A stretch of DNA of 64,000 nucleotides from Paraburkholderia xenovorans LB400 (lineage in GTDB: Bacteria > Pseudomonadota > Gammaproteobacteria > Burkholderiales > Burkholderiaceae): the NCBI RefSeq assembly GCF_000013645.1, contig NC_007952.1, positions 2,108,001-2,172,000 on the forward strand, given 5' to 3'. Every line of letters begins with the position of its first letter. Positions within the stretch are counted from its first letter, which is position 1. Below, in pieces: positions 16,593-25,999 of this stretch. A program made the position numbers and the translations under genes. The notes beneath the pieces were generated by a model. It saw only the letters and a program-made list of their open reading frames with translations, searched no databases and had not been told where the DNA came from.

Positions 16593-16812
16593 AGGAAGGC
16601 TCTGATGTGTCGTTATCCGCCCGTACCGGGCAGTCTGGAAAATGCGCCCCCGGTCACCCGAGCCGCCTGGAACGCCCGCAGGCAGCCCCCTTGGGAGGGG
16701 ACGCCCTGCTGGGCATTGCGCGGTCCGCGCGGCGGGGGTGATTTTCATGCTAATGAGCAGTTAACGGCAAGCGGATCAGAATCTTTAGGGCCGCCTTTCA
16801 ATCAGGGCCGTG

Positions 16813-17472
16813 TCAGCCGCGCGACAAAGCGCCCAGCGCGTGTTCCAGTGCCTCCTGGCCGAGCGCGACGCCGTCGGCGTTGATCGTGTGTCCAATGCCG
16901 GGCAATGCGTAGGCGTCCACGGTATAGCCCGCGTTGCTGAACGCGTCGGCGGCGTATTCGAGTTCCTGCACCGGAATCACTTCGTCGTCCTCGCCGTGGA
17001 TCAGCGTGAGCGGCGTGCCGTTCTGCGCGACGATCACCGAGGCAAGCCGCCCTGAGTACGCGACCACGCCGGCCGCGCCTTCCGCACTGGCCGCCACATG
17101 GTGCAGCGCCATGATCGAACCTTGTGAGAAACCGACCAGCGCAAGGCGCCCGAAAGGCACCTGCCAGTACGCGAGCTCGGCTTCGAGCATGCGCCGCAAC
17201 GCCGGATAGGCCGCGGCCACGCGTGCCTCGCGATTGCCCTCGTTGACGTCGCGCAGGCTGAACCACTGGCGTCCGCCGAAACCGCCGTCGAACTCATCGG
17301 TGCCGTCGAGCGAGGTGAACGCCACGTCCGGCAGGCTCTCGCTCCAGATGTCCGCGAGCGGCATCAGATCGCGCGCATTGCTGCCCACGCCGTGCATCAG
17401 CACTACCAGACCTTTGGCAGGCGCAGCCGCCGGTGCGCGCCGCCAGCCGTGTTCGAATTGCTCCCAACCCAT
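16813..17472 (-). CDS. Phospholipase/carboxylesterase family protein
   Basis: A 219-residue serine esterase of the acyl-protein thioesterase/carboxylesterase family (Abhydrolase_2). The family pattern is clear: LVVLMHGVGSNARDLMPLAD near residue 22-41, GFSQGSIMAL with nucleophile Ser117, the acid in HGEDDEVIP and the His in LPGIGHTINAD. Length is typical. It is separated by about 220 bp from the MreB-like gene downstream and transcribed in the same direction. The natural ester is unknown. Cytoplasmic. Confidence 0.9.
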   Translation of the reverse strand: MGWEQFEHGWRRAPAAAPAKGLVVLMHGVGSNARDLMPLADIWSESLPDVAFTSLDGTDEFDGGFGGRQWFSLRDVNEGNREARVAAAYPALRRMLEAELAYWQVPFGRLALVGFSQGSIMALHHVAASAEGAAGVVAYSGRLASVIVAQNGTPLTLIHGEDDEVIPVQELEYAADAFSNAGYTVDAYALPGIGHTINADGVALGQEALEHALGALSRG

Positions 17473-17710
17473 ATCGTTTCCTTCTCTTTGCTGATTCGTA
17501 GTGGATATTTCCGCCCGCGTGCGGCCTCAGTCGCGAGCATACGCTGCCGGATCTGTTTTCGCCTCGCGGCCTGGCCGTGCCGATGACGCCCAAACGTGAA
17601 TACAGGTATGCTTTTGCGAGCATTCATCGGACCTGCGGCCGCACGCATCGCGCGGGCGCGAATAAAACATCCACGCAGCATGTGCGCAGCACACCGATCC
17701 GGAGAACCGT

Positions 17711-19288
17711 TTGAGCCAGCCCACCTCCGCGCCCGCCCCGGCGCCGCCCGCACCACCGCCGCCGCTGAAGGGCGGCCAACTGGTTCTGGCCACGATTGCC
17801 GTCGCGCTCGCCACTTTCATGAACGTGCTCGACACGTCGATCGCGAACGTTGCGATCCCAACCATTTCGGGCAACCTCGGCGTTTCGGTCGACGAAGGCA
17901 CGTGGGTCATCACGGTATTCGCGGCGGCCAATGCCGTGTCGATTCCGCTCACCGGCTGGCTCACGCAACGCATCGGCCAGGTCAAGCTTTTTGTCGGCGC
18001 GATTCTGATGTTCGTGCTGGCATCCTGGTTATGCGGCATCGCGCCGACGCTGCCGATCCTGCTGGTTGCGCGGATCTTCCAGGGCGCCGTGGCCGGTCCG
18101 CTGATTCCGCTGTCGCAAGCCATTCTGCTCGGCTCGTATCCGAAGGAAAAATCCTCCACCGCGCTCGCCTTATGGGCGATGACCGCAACCGTCGGCCCGA
18201 TTGCGGGCCCGGCGCTCGGCGGCTGGATCACCGACAGTTACAGCTGGTCGTGGATCTTCTACATCAACATTCCAGTCGGCATTTTCGCGGCCGGCGTCAC
18301 GTGGATGATCTACCGCACCCGCGAGTCGCCGACCCGCAAACCGCCCATCGACGTGGTCGGGCTCGGCCTGCTGATCACGTGGGTCGCCTCGCTGCAGATC
18401 ATGCTCGACAAGGGCAAAGACCTCGACTGGTTCGCCTCGCCGGTGATCGTGATTCTCGGCATCACCGCGCTCGTGAGCTTCTCGTTCTTTCTCGTGTGGG
18501 AATTGACGGAGGAACATCCGATCGTCGACTTGCGGCTCTTCCAGCAGCGCAACTTTCTCGGCGGCACGATTGCGATTTCGGTCGCGTATGGCGTGTTTTT
18601 CGGCAATCTCGTGCTTCTGCCGCAATGGATGCAGGAGTACCTGAACTACCGTTCCGTCGATGCCGGTCTCGTGACCGCGCCGCTCGGCGTGTTCGCGGTG
18701 CTGCTCGCACCGGTCATGGGCCGCGTGCTGCCGCGCTCGGATGCGCGCGTGATCGCCACGCTCGCGTTCATCGGCTTTGCGATCGTGTTCTACATGCGTT
18801 CGAAATACGTGATCGAAATCGATACGTGGCACCTGGTGCTACCCACGCTGCTGCAAGGCATTCCGATGGCGCTGTTCTTCGTGCCGCTGACTTCGATCAT
18901 TCTGTCCGGCCAGCCGCCGAGCAAGATTCCCGCGGCGGCGGGCCTGTCCAATTTTGCCCGCGTGTTCTGCGGCGCGGTGGGCACCTCGATCGCCGGCAAC
19001 GAGTGGAACAACCGCACGGTGCTGCATCACGAACGGCTCACCGAGCAGGCCTCCATCAACAACCCCGCGTTCAATCAACAAATCGATTCGACCCAGTCGC
19101 TGCTACATCTGAATCCGCAATCGGCGCATGCGCTATTCGATTTCACCGTGAACACGCAGGCAGCCATGATGGGCCTGAACGATATTTTCTTTATCTCGGC
19201 GGTCATCTTCATATTGATCATTCCGCTTATCTGGATCACGCGGCCGGCCAAAGGCGGCGGCGGCCCGGACGCAGCGGGCGCGCATTGA
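17711..19288 (+). CDS. DHA2-family (EmrB/QacA-type) multidrug efflux MFS
   Basis: A 525-residue transporter with about 14 membrane helices. DHA2 hallmarks are LDTSIANVAIPTISG in helix 1, WVITVFAAANAVSIPLTGWL, the RIFQGAVAGPLIPLSQA helix and GPALGGWITDSYSWSWIFYINIPVG after it. It starts with TTG, supported by GGAGA 7 bp upstream and a Pro-rich cytoplasmic tail. EmrB partners normally have an upstream EmrA membrane-fusion gene; none is present here, so it may work alone or with a distant partner. An AraC-type gene ends 26 bp downstream, converging. Exports hydrophobic drugs by family. Confidence 0.93.
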   Translation: MSQPTSAPAPAPPAPPPPLKGGQLVLATIAVALATFMNVLDTSIANVAIPTISGNLGVSVDEGTWVITVFAAANAVSIPLTGWLTQRIGQVKLFVGAILMFVLASWLCGIAPTLPILLVARIFQGAVAGPLIPLSQAILLGSYPKEKSSTALALWAMTATVGPIAGPALGGWITDSYSWSWIFYINIPVGIFAAGVTWMIYRTRESPTRKPPIDVVGLGLLITWVASLQIMLDKGKDLDWFASPVIVILGITALVSFSFFLVWELTEEHPIVDLRLFQQRNFLGGTIAISVAYGVFFGNLVLLPQWMQEYLNYRSVDAGLVTAPLGVFAVLLAPVMGRVLPRSDARVIATLAFIGFAIVFYMRSKYVIEIDTWHLVLPTLLQGIPMALFFVPLTSIILSGQPPSKIPAAAGLSNFARVFCGAVGTSIAGNEWNNRTVLHHERLTEQASINNPAFNQQIDSTQSLLHLNPQSAHALFDFTVNTQAAMMGLNDIFFISAVIFILIIPLIWITRPAKGGGGPDAAGAH

Positions 19289-19313
19289 CAGCGGCGGCGG
19301 CAACGGCATGGCG

Positions 19314-20066
19314 TTAGCGGAAATAACGGGCCGGCGTGTCGCCGAATGCATCCCGAAACACCGCGATAAAGGAAGACACGTCGCTGTATCCCACCTCGGG
19401 CGCTACCTGCGTGACGCTCGCGCCGGCGCCGAGGTGCTCCACCGCGGCCAGCAGGCGAAGCTGCTGACGCCACTGCCCGAAGGTTTGCCCCGTTTCCTTG
19501 ACGAACAGGCGCGCCGCCGTGCGAGCCGTCACGCCGGCGGCCGCAGCCAGGTCTTCGAGTACCGCGGAGTCCGCCGGGTTCGAGCTGAGTGCATCGGCAA
19601 TGCGCAGGGCACGCGGATCGCGTGGCCAGTTCAGCCCTAGCGGCGCGACAGGCAGACCCGGCAGGCGGTCCAGCAGTACCTGCACGAGACGCGCGGCCGG
19701 TTCGTCGAACGGTTTGTCGTGCGGCAGATCGGCGGCGGCGCTCAGCAAAGCTGCCACCAGTCGATCCGGCACGACGGCGATGCTGTGGAACGGGAGCGGC
19801 ACGGCATCCGCGCCGGCATAAAGCGAGCAGAACCGAACGGGGCCGGTTGCGGACAAGCGGTGCAGCACGCCCGCGGGTATCCACAGCGCGTGCCCCGGCG
19901 GCACGACCCAGCGCCCGGTTTCCGTGCGCACAATCAGCACGCCGGCGCTCGCGTGGATCAGCCGTGCGCGACGAAAGGCGCCCAAAGGTTCGTCCAGCGT
20001 CTCGTGGTGCTCACCGATCACGAAGGCTGGTTGCTCGACGCCGTCTGGATCGACAGTGTCCATCAT
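19314..20066 (-). CDS. AraC-family regulator with cupin N-terminus
   Basis: A 250-residue regulator. The N-terminal cupin-like domain (about 20-110: GRWVVPPGHALWIPAGVLH, FCSLYAGADAVPLP) and C-terminal AraC DNA-binding domain (about 150-250: VLEDLAAAAGVTARTAARLF and VTQVAPEVGYSDVSSFIAVF) are of the NimR/YdeO-like group that often controls adjacent efflux pumps. It is tail-to-tail with the EmrB-type transporter gene. The start at 20066 is the first Met matching family length; a short upstream extension is possible. Ligand unknown. Confidence 0.88.
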   Translation of the reverse strand: MMDTVDPDGVEQPAFVIGEHHETLDEPLGAFRRARLIHASAGVLIVRTETGRWVVPPGHALWIPAGVLHRLSATGPVRFCSLYAGADAVPLPFHSIAVVPDRLVAALLSAAADLPHDKPFDEPAARLVQVLLDRLPGLPVAPLGLNWPRDPRALRIADALSSNPADSAVLEDLAAAAGVTARTAARLFVKETGQTFGQWRQQLRLLAAVEHLGAGASVTQVAPEVGYSDVSSFIAVFRDAFGDTPARYFR

Positions 20067-20238
20067 GGTGTCCGCTTTGCCCGGTTGCTGCCGGAAAGGC
20101 AGCAAGATTAGCATAACCGGAACGAGGCGCAGGCCGGGTGCCGGATCGTGCAGGAACACGCCGCGTTGCGACGTGGCGCATAAACAAATCGCTTCGGCTT
20201 GCCGCTAAAATCCCGGCTTCAACGGACCGCGCCTCTCA

Positions 20239-21153
20239 ATGAACTACGCATCCATCCTCGAACAGATCCACGGTGATCTGCAGCCTTATCTGGGCTCCGG
20301 CAAGGTCGCCGATTACATTCCCGAGCTCGCCAGAGTGCCCGCCGACAGTTTCGGCATGGCGATCGTCACGGCATCGGGCGAAGTGTTCCGCACCGGCGAG
20401 GCCGACACGCGCTTCTCCATTCAGAGCATTTCCAAGCTGTTCGCCTGCACGATGGCGTTCCGCCTGCTCGGCGACGCGTTGTGGCAGCGCGTGGGGCGCG
20501 AGCCGTCCGGCAATGCCTTCAACTCGCTGGTTCAGCTCGAAGCGGAACAGGGCAAGCCGCGCAATCCGTTCATCAACGCGGGCGCGCTGGTGGTCACCGA
20601 CGTGCTGTGCCGCCGTTTCGTGCAGGCGGAGACGGCGCTGGTCGAATTCATGCGACGGCTCACGGGCGAAGCGGGCATCGACTACGACTCGCGCGTCGCG
20701 CAATCGGAATTGCAGCACGCCCACCGCAACCGCGCGATGGCGCATTTCATGGCGAGCTTCGGCAACATGGAGATGCCGCCGGAAGTGGTGGTCGACGCTT
20801 ATTGCCGTCAATGCGCGATCTCGATGAGTTGCGTCGAGTTGGCGAAAGCGGCGCTGTTCCTGACCAATCACGGCGTGGTGCCGGCCACCGGAGAACGGAT
20901 TCTGGACACGAGTTCGGCCAAGCGTCTTTCCGCGTTGATGCTGACCTGCGGCACGTATGACGCCGCGGGCGATTTCGTCTACCGCGTCGGCTTGCCGGCG
21001 AAGAGCGGCGTGGGCGGCGGGATCGTTGCCGTGCTGCCCGGCGAGATGGCGGTATGCGTGTGGTCGCCGGGGCTGGACAGCAATGGTAATTCGCTGGCGG
21101 GTGTGCTGGCGTTGGAGTGGTTGACCACCTGCACGGGGCAGTCCATTTTTTGA
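20239..21153 (+). CDS. glsA: Glutaminase
   Basis: A 304-residue serine-dependent beta-lactamase-fold glutaminase that hydrolyses L-glutamine to glutamate and ammonia. The catalytic Ser63-Ile-Ser-Lys66 motif is in RFSIQSISKLF, followed by the family blocks RNPFINAGALVVTD, AHRNRAMAHFMASFGNM and PAKSGVGGGIVAVLPGEMAV. The length is the usual 300-310. The start codon lies shortly after GCGCCTCTCA without a strong ribosome-binding site. Flanked by a divergent AraC gene and a converging chemoreceptor-like gene; no operon. Cytoplasmic. Confidence 0.95.
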   Translation: MNYASILEQIHGDLQPYLGSGKVADYIPELARVPADSFGMAIVTASGEVFRTGEADTRFSIQSISKLFACTMAFRLLGDALWQRVGREPSGNAFNSLVQLEAEQGKPRNPFINAGALVVTDVLCRRFVQAETALVEFMRRLTGEAGIDYDSRVAQSELQHAHRNRAMAHFMASFGNMEMPPEVVVDAYCRQCAISMSCVELAKAALFLTNHGVVPATGERILDTSSAKRLSALMLTCGTYDAAGDFVYRVGLPAKSGVGGGIVAVLPGEMAVCVWSPGLDSNGNSLAGVLALEWLTTCTGQSIF

Positions 21154-21243
21154 CCGCCGCCGATGCGGGTGACTTCGCCGGTTAATCTCTTCAAGCGGCA
21201 GGGATATCGAGACCTGTCGCCCATGTTCACGCCAGCGACACGC

Positions 21244-22299
21244 TCACAGTGTTTGATCCGGCCGTTGTTCGATTACCCCGAACCAGCCCATCCCGCGATA
21301 CGTCTCATAGCCGGGCGTCAGAGCATATCCAACAAGCGATCCCGCAGCCGTACGGTAGGTTCCGATATCGGCGGTATTCGGCGGCAGGTCGAAGCGCATA
21401 TTTTCGCGGCCCGCTGTTGCGGAGGCAGCGATCACCCGACCGCTTGCGTCGATGATCATGCAGCGCGTCCGGTCCCGCTCGCCAGCGGTCAACCGGACAC
21501 TATTGACGACAGTCGACGCCTGCTTGGCCCAATCGAAGAACACCGCCAGAACGCCGACGACCTTTCCGTCACTCGCACCGCCCTCCCGAACCGCCGTCGC
21601 GTAAGTGGCGACCTGCGCGCCGTTCAATTCCGCGGCGATGTCCACGTTGGCTGTTGCGTAATCATCGCCGGAGCGCGTGGCGAGCGCCGCGGCGAACCAG
21701 TCATGCTGGGCCGCGTTCACTGTGTCGACGACGGGAAACAGCGAAGGTCTTCCGTTCGCAACAACACGCCCCTCGGTATCCAGCACCCAGATGTCGAGGT
21801 AGACCGTATAACTATCCAGAATGACCGACAGCCGCTTTGCCGCATGCGCGGCAGCCGATTCCGCTCCGCTTGTCATGCAATCGACCACCGCCGCATCAGT
21901 GGCCCACCAGCGCACGTCGCATGAGCGTTCGTAGAGGTTGCGGTCGATCACATCGATCATGTTCAGCGCAAGGTCGGTCAGCCGCTGACCCTGCTGTCGC
22001 TCGAGTTCCGTCACCATGCGTTCGCTGAGGCCGGCCAATTCCTTGCCCAGTTCGCCGGTGAGTTGTCCGATCCGGCCGGACACGTTCTTGACCTGGTTGG
22101 CGACGACCGCAAAGCCGCGCCCGGCTTCTCCGGCGCGAGCAGCTTCGATCAAGGCGTTGATGGCCAGATAGGTTGCCTCGCGGTTGATCATGTCGATATC
22201 GGCGATCTTATCCCTCGATATCTTGCGCACTTCGCGGGTCAGTTCGGCGATGATCGCGCCTTCTGACGATTGACGTGGTTTGGCCTGCTCTACGGACAT
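21244..22299 (-). CDS. Soluble chemoreceptor-like protein: signalling tip followed by Cache domain
   Basis: A 351-residue protein with an unusual order. Residues 41-73 are the conserved methyl-accepting signalling hairpin tip (EATYLAINALIEAARAGEAG, then GFAVVANQVKNVSGR), which contacts CheA/CheW. From about 105 to 350 it is a periplasmic-type double Cache (PDC) sensor domain (VYLDIWVLDTEGRVVANGRP, QHDWFAAALATRSGDDY, DASGRVIAASATAG, and GYETYRGMGWFGVIEQRP). There is no membrane helix, so the sensor would be cytoplasmic. In ordinary receptors the sensor is N-terminal and the tip C-terminal; here it is reversed and most of the coiled-coil is missing. The start at 22299 fits the shorter form; the ribosome-binding site is weak. 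Confidence 0.85.
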   Translation of the reverse strand: MSVEQAKPRQSSEGAIIAELTREVRKISRDKIADIDMINREATYLAINALIEAARAGEAGRGFAVVANQVKNVSGRIGQLTGELGKELAGLSERMVTELERQQGQRLTDLALNMIDVIDRNLYERSCDVRWWATDAAVVDCMTSGAESAAAHAAKRLSVILDSYTVYLDIWVLDTEGRVVANGRPSLFPVVDTVNAAQHDWFAAALATRSGDDYATANVDIAAELNGAQVATYATAVREGGASDGKVVGVLAVFFDWAKQASTVVNSVRLTAGERDRTRCMIIDASGRVIAASATAGRENMRFDLPPNTADIGTYRTAAGSLVGYALTPGYETYRGMGWFGVIEQRPDQTL

Positions 22300-22982
22300 C
22301 TTATGTATCCCAGTTGCATGCGTGGCATGGGAGCTCGTGGCTCCCATGCCGGTTCAGAGAGTTAATCCGGATTATCGGCATTCCGAACGCATTCTTAAGG
22401 ACAAAAAGACCAATAAATTGGTAATTTTATGCGCCATTTTCGTGCGCACCGATGCTGTGCATTTGCCTCGGCAATTGCGCTGGTCGAGGCATGACATGCG
22501 GCGCCGTCCGCCGATATCGAAAGCCTGTCCCAATCGCGATCGGATCGCCGGTTATTCCGCGACAGCTTACTCTGCGTGGCACGCGGTTCTTCCAACATCA
22601 ATCCGGCAAAAACCAGTCAACCAATAAATATCGATTTGGTAATCGCGATTATCGCGATAGACCGATCTTCCCTACGGCCGGGCGCGTACCTCAGCGTTGA
22701 AGAATCCATAACAGACTATTCCTGAAAACAGGCTTTATCGGGCCTGGCGCCTACGTCGACTATATGCCCACGTCACGCGTTGCCCCGAACGTGGACGTCT
22801 CCAATTCCGACAACCAGCCACTTATACGACCAGACCTCACGAAATTCATCCCGCAGCCAAATATACGAAAGCATTTTCAGGAAACAGAAAATGCAATCCA
22901 TAAAATCGAATGTTCGCAATAGTCATTTAGTGCGGTCACATCGAAACATATCGCAACCCCTCGAAAATTCTCGTATTAATAC
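22300..22982. other. Large intergenic region before porin gene, with two ACCAAT...ATTGGT-like elements
   Basis: 683 bp with no convincing gene. It is more AT-rich than its surroundings toward the right. A perfect 14-bp palindrome ACCAAT-AA-ATTGGT is at 22409-22422, and a looser version (ACCAATAAAT...TTTGGTAAT) begins at 22620. Both could be regulator sites. The region must hold the promoters of the chemoreceptor-like gene on the left and the porin on the right; no clear -35/-10 pair was identified. Confidence 0.5.
22409..22422. repeat. 14-bp palindrome ACCAAT-AA-ATTGGT
   Basis: A perfect inverted repeat in the porin/chemoreceptor intergenic region. A related element (ACCAAT, then ATTTGGTAAT) starts at 22620, 211 bp away. 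Candidate regulatory sites; function unknown. Confidence 0.4.
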
Positions 22983-24170
22983 ATGAATAAAAAAAAGTTG
23001 AAGATGAAAATGGACATTCGGGTAACGGGCGTTCTGCTTGCGCTCGTCAGTCCGGCTCTGTACGCGCAAAGCTCGGTGCGCCTGTCAGGTTCGATCGACG
23101 CGGGCGTCGCCTATGTCAGCGACATCGGCAATGCCAGTGGTCATCAAAGTGCCTGGCAGGCGAAGAACGGCGACATCAACATCAGCCGATGGGCCTTGTC
23201 CGGCAACGAGCAGATCTCCAACGATCTCAGCGCGGTCTTCACGCTGACCAACGGCTTCAGCGTGATGAACGGCACCGCCGCGCAGCAAGGCCGCCTGTTT
23301 GGTTTTCAGTCGTGGATGGGACTTGCTTCGCAGTCGACAGGTACGCTCACATTCGGTCGCCAGTTCGACGAGGTCGTTCAGTTTGTCGAACCGTTCGCAC
23401 TGGGCGGAACACGCTACGGCGGGACAGCCTTCGCGCACGTTTTCGACAACGACAACCTCGACAACTACACACGCACGAACAATTCAGTCAAATACACAAG
23501 CCCGACGCTGCTGGGCGGACTGAAGTTCGGGGCGCTGTACGGCTTCTCGAATGAAGGCGGCGGCTTCGCGGACAACCGGGGCTACAGTTTCGGTCTCGGC
23601 TATCAGTACAACAATCTGGACCTCGGCGCGGGCTACTTCCAGTTCAATAACGCATCGAACCTCGCGACGGCCAATACGAACGGCGCCGAGCCGGCCGGCG
23701 CGCCGTTCAACGCGGCGCGGCAGCGCACCTGGGCGGCGGGCGGCCTTTATCACCTCGCCCAGGTGGCGGTCGGGCTCATACTGAGCGAAACGCGGCTGGA
23801 CAAGGCTACGTCGATCAACAACGTGGCCGATACCGCCATCAGCCTCCCTGGCGACGACGTGCGCTTCGACAACGTCGAAGTCAACGTGCGCTACGCCGTG
23901 ACTCCGCGGTGGGATATTTCGGCAGGCTATACGTTTACGCTCGGCCGCTTCGCCACGCCGACTGGCGTGCGCTATCCGAAGTGGCATCAGGCCGGCATCG
24001 TCAACACCTACTTCCTGTCGCCGCGCACCGACGTCTACGCGGAAGCCATCTATCAACGCGCCAACCAGTTGGGCGGAACCGGGATTCAGGGCGCGCAGAT
24101 CTCGAACTTCTCGCGCGCATCCGGGGCAAACCAGTTCGTCGCCGCGTTGGGTTTGCGGCACCGTTTCTAG
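22983..24170 (+). CDS. Gram-negative porin (OmpC-type, Burkholderia)
   Basis: A 395-residue outer-membrane trimeric beta-barrel porin for small hydrophilic solutes. A signal peptide (core VTGVLLALVSPALYAQ) precedes the first strand SSVRLSGSIDAGVAYVS; typical porin motifs follow: QSWMGLASQSTGTLTFGRQ, NNSVKYTSPTLLGGLKFGAL, and the C-terminal strand ALGLRHRF ending in Phe, needed for BAM insertion. The N-terminus is Lys-rich; the first Met is kept, but an internal Met closer to MDIRVTG is possible because neither has a clear ribosome-binding site. A hairpin terminator follows directly. Confidence 0.92.
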   Translation: MNKKKLKMKMDIRVTGVLLALVSPALYAQSSVRLSGSIDAGVAYVSDIGNASGHQSAWQAKNGDINISRWALSGNEQISNDLSAVFTLTNGFSVMNGTAAQQGRLFGFQSWMGLASQSTGTLTFGRQFDEVVQFVEPFALGGTRYGGTAFAHVFDNDNLDNYTRTNNSVKYTSPTLLGGLKFGALYGFSNEGGGFADNRGYSFGLGYQYNNLDLGAGYFQFNNASNLATANTNGAEPAGAPFNAARQRTWAAGGLYHLAQVAVGLILSETRLDKATSINNVADTAISLPGDDVRFDNVEVNVRYAVTPRWDISAGYTFTLGRFATPTGVRYPKWHQAGIVNTYFLSPRTDVYAEAIYQRANQLGGTGIQGAQISNFSRASGANQFVAALGLRHRF

Positions 24171-24181
24171 CCTGCGGCGCA

Positions 24182-24211
24182 ACGGCAGGGCGCTCGCAAG
24201 CGCTCTGCCGT
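24182..24211 (+). terminator. Porin gene terminator hairpin
   Basis: A 13-bp stem with one G-T pair (24182-24194 with 24199-24211) and a four-base CGCA loop, 11 bp beyond the porin stop. No U-run follows, so efficiency is uncertain. Confidence 0.55.
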
Positions 24212-24380
24212 ACTTCGCAACTGCCTGATTTCGAACGTGTGCGGCGTGTGCGCGTTGCGTTTAGTCGGACACCCGGACTGCGGTGGGTGTAGCGCGTAGA
24301 GCCTGCCCGGAGACACAACGCCCCGCCTTCGCAGCAAGTGCCCAAACACTGGAGAAAGCGCGGAACCAGAGGGCACAAGT

Positions 24381-25808
24381 TCAGATTTCGCTTTCGGCGA
24401 GCTTTTCCAGCGAAGCGACCGCGCCCTCGTTCGCCAGCAATGCACGCTTGCGAACATACCGCATGATGCTGGTGGCGCCATAACGCGACCCACCCATGCC
24501 CGACTTCTTGAACGCGGTTTTCTCACCGTCGAACATCATCACGCGTGGCAATTCCGTGTCGTTGATGCTGACGCCACCCGCCTCCATCTTCGTCGCGAAG
24601 TCGCCGGCGGTGTGTGTGTCAGGACCAAACACCGCGCCGCTCAATCCGAACATGGAGTCGTTCATCAAGCGTTCGGCTTCAGCGTCGTCATTAAAGCGCA
24701 TGACGGGCACGATCGGACCAAATGTCTCTTCTGTCATGAGCGTCATCGTGTGGTCGACGTTCGTTACGACAGTCGGGTCGATCCAAACAGCCCCGTTAAT
24801 TCGTTCGCTCTTGCCACCGAGCACGATCGACGCCCCCTTGCTCACCGCATCGTCCAGTTGGGCGTCTATGATGGCCGCCTGCCTTTCGAAAATCATCGGG
24901 CCGTAGTGGCCGCCGTCGCCCGCAGCGTTGCTGCGCTTCAATGCGGCCGCCTGGGTGCGCAGTTCCTCGACAAGCGCGTCATGGAGCGAATCGTGCGCAT
25001 ACACGCGTTCGATCGCATAGCAGACCTGCCCCGAGTTATAAAGCGCGCTGCGCAAGATGCTGGTGGCTGCGCGCACGACATCGGCACCCGCGAGCACGAC
25101 CGCCGCGTCCTTGCCGCCCAGTTCCAGGAATGCCGGAATGAAAGCCTGCGCCGCCGCTGTCGCGATTTTCTGGCCGGTCGGCACGCTGCCTGTAAACACC
25201 ACGGCGTCCGATTGCGCCACGATCGCGGCGCCCGTCTGCGCTCCGCCCGTCACCAGCGTGATGATGTTCGCGAGCGCGGGCACGGCTTCGATGGTGCGGC
25301 GAAGCGGCTCGATGAAGCGCGGCGTCACTTCGCTGGGCTTGATGATGACGGCGGCTCCGGCGACGAGCGCAGGAATGGCGTCGATGAACGACAGCACCAG
25401 CGGGAAATTCCACGGGCTGATCACGCCGACCACCGGATAGGCCGCATACGTGACCTTGAACACGACGTCCGGGTGCGCTTCCAGCTTCCGGAACGGCGTG
25501 GCCAGCACAGTGGGCGCATGCTCGCAGAAACCGTGGATGAAGTGAATCACCGCGCCCAGTTCTTCCGCCGAAATGCGGTGCCGTGCCGTATCGACCGATA
25601 GCGCCGCGACAACCTCCGCACCATTCTTTTCCAGTTCGTCGGCCCACGCGAGCAGCGCCTTCGTGCGATGCGCGAGACCGCCTTGCGCCCAGGCGTGTTG
25701 TGCTTCGCGAGCAGCGGACACGAAGGCGCCGATGTGCGCTGCGTCCATGTCGTCGATTTGATAGTCAAGCTCGCCGGTGCGAGGATTGCGAACTGCGATA
25801 GACGTCAT
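24381..25808 (-). CDS. Aldehyde dehydrogenase (NAD(P)-dependent)
   Basis: A 475-residue ALDH-superfamily enzyme oxidising an aldehyde to the acid. The cofactor-binding PWNFPL (residues 132-137) and SEVTPRF, the general base Glu229 in FLELGGKDAAVVLAG and the nucleophile Cys263 in SGQVCYAIERVYAH are all intact. The closing MTEETFGPIVPVMRF and FGLSGAVFG motifs confirm the family. It resembles the succinate-semialdehyde/coniferyl-type branch but the substrate is uncertain. It starts 190 bp before a gap with an AraC regulator upstream, but the AraC gene (26000-27199) is co-directional and separate; a functional link is possible. Confidence 0.93.
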   Translation of the reverse strand: MTSIAVRNPRTGELDYQIDDMDAAHIGAFVSAAREAQHAWAQGGLAHRTKALLAWADELEKNGAEVVAALSVDTARHRISAEELGAVIHFIHGFCEHAPTVLATPFRKLEAHPDVVFKVTYAAYPVVGVISPWNFPLVLSFIDAIPALVAGAAVIIKPSEVTPRFIEPLRRTIEAVPALANIITLVTGGAQTGAAIVAQSDAVVFTGSVPTGQKIATAAAQAFIPAFLELGGKDAAVVLAGADVVRAATSILRSALYNSGQVCYAIERVYAHDSLHDALVEELRTQAAALKRSNAAGDGGHYGPMIFERQAAIIDAQLDDAVSKGASIVLGGKSERINGAVWIDPTVVTNVDHTMTLMTEETFGPIVPVMRFNDDAEAERLMNDSMFGLSGAVFGPDTHTAGDFATKMEAGGVSINDTELPRVMMFDGEKTAFKKSGMGGSRYGATSIMRYVRKRALLANEGAVASLEKLAESEI

Positions 25809-25999
25809 CGTGTTTCCTTTCGTTGCGTGGTATTGCCCGCGAGAAGCGGGTCATTCGGGCATCGCAAGCCGTGCTTCGAACACACGACCTGTTTGACGAT
25901 GACCGATGCTAGCAACGCAAAAACACAGCGAATACCATGCGGCTGGCGATCCGGCCGAATTCCTAAATCAAAGTGCGTCACGCAAATGCAGATCGCGCC

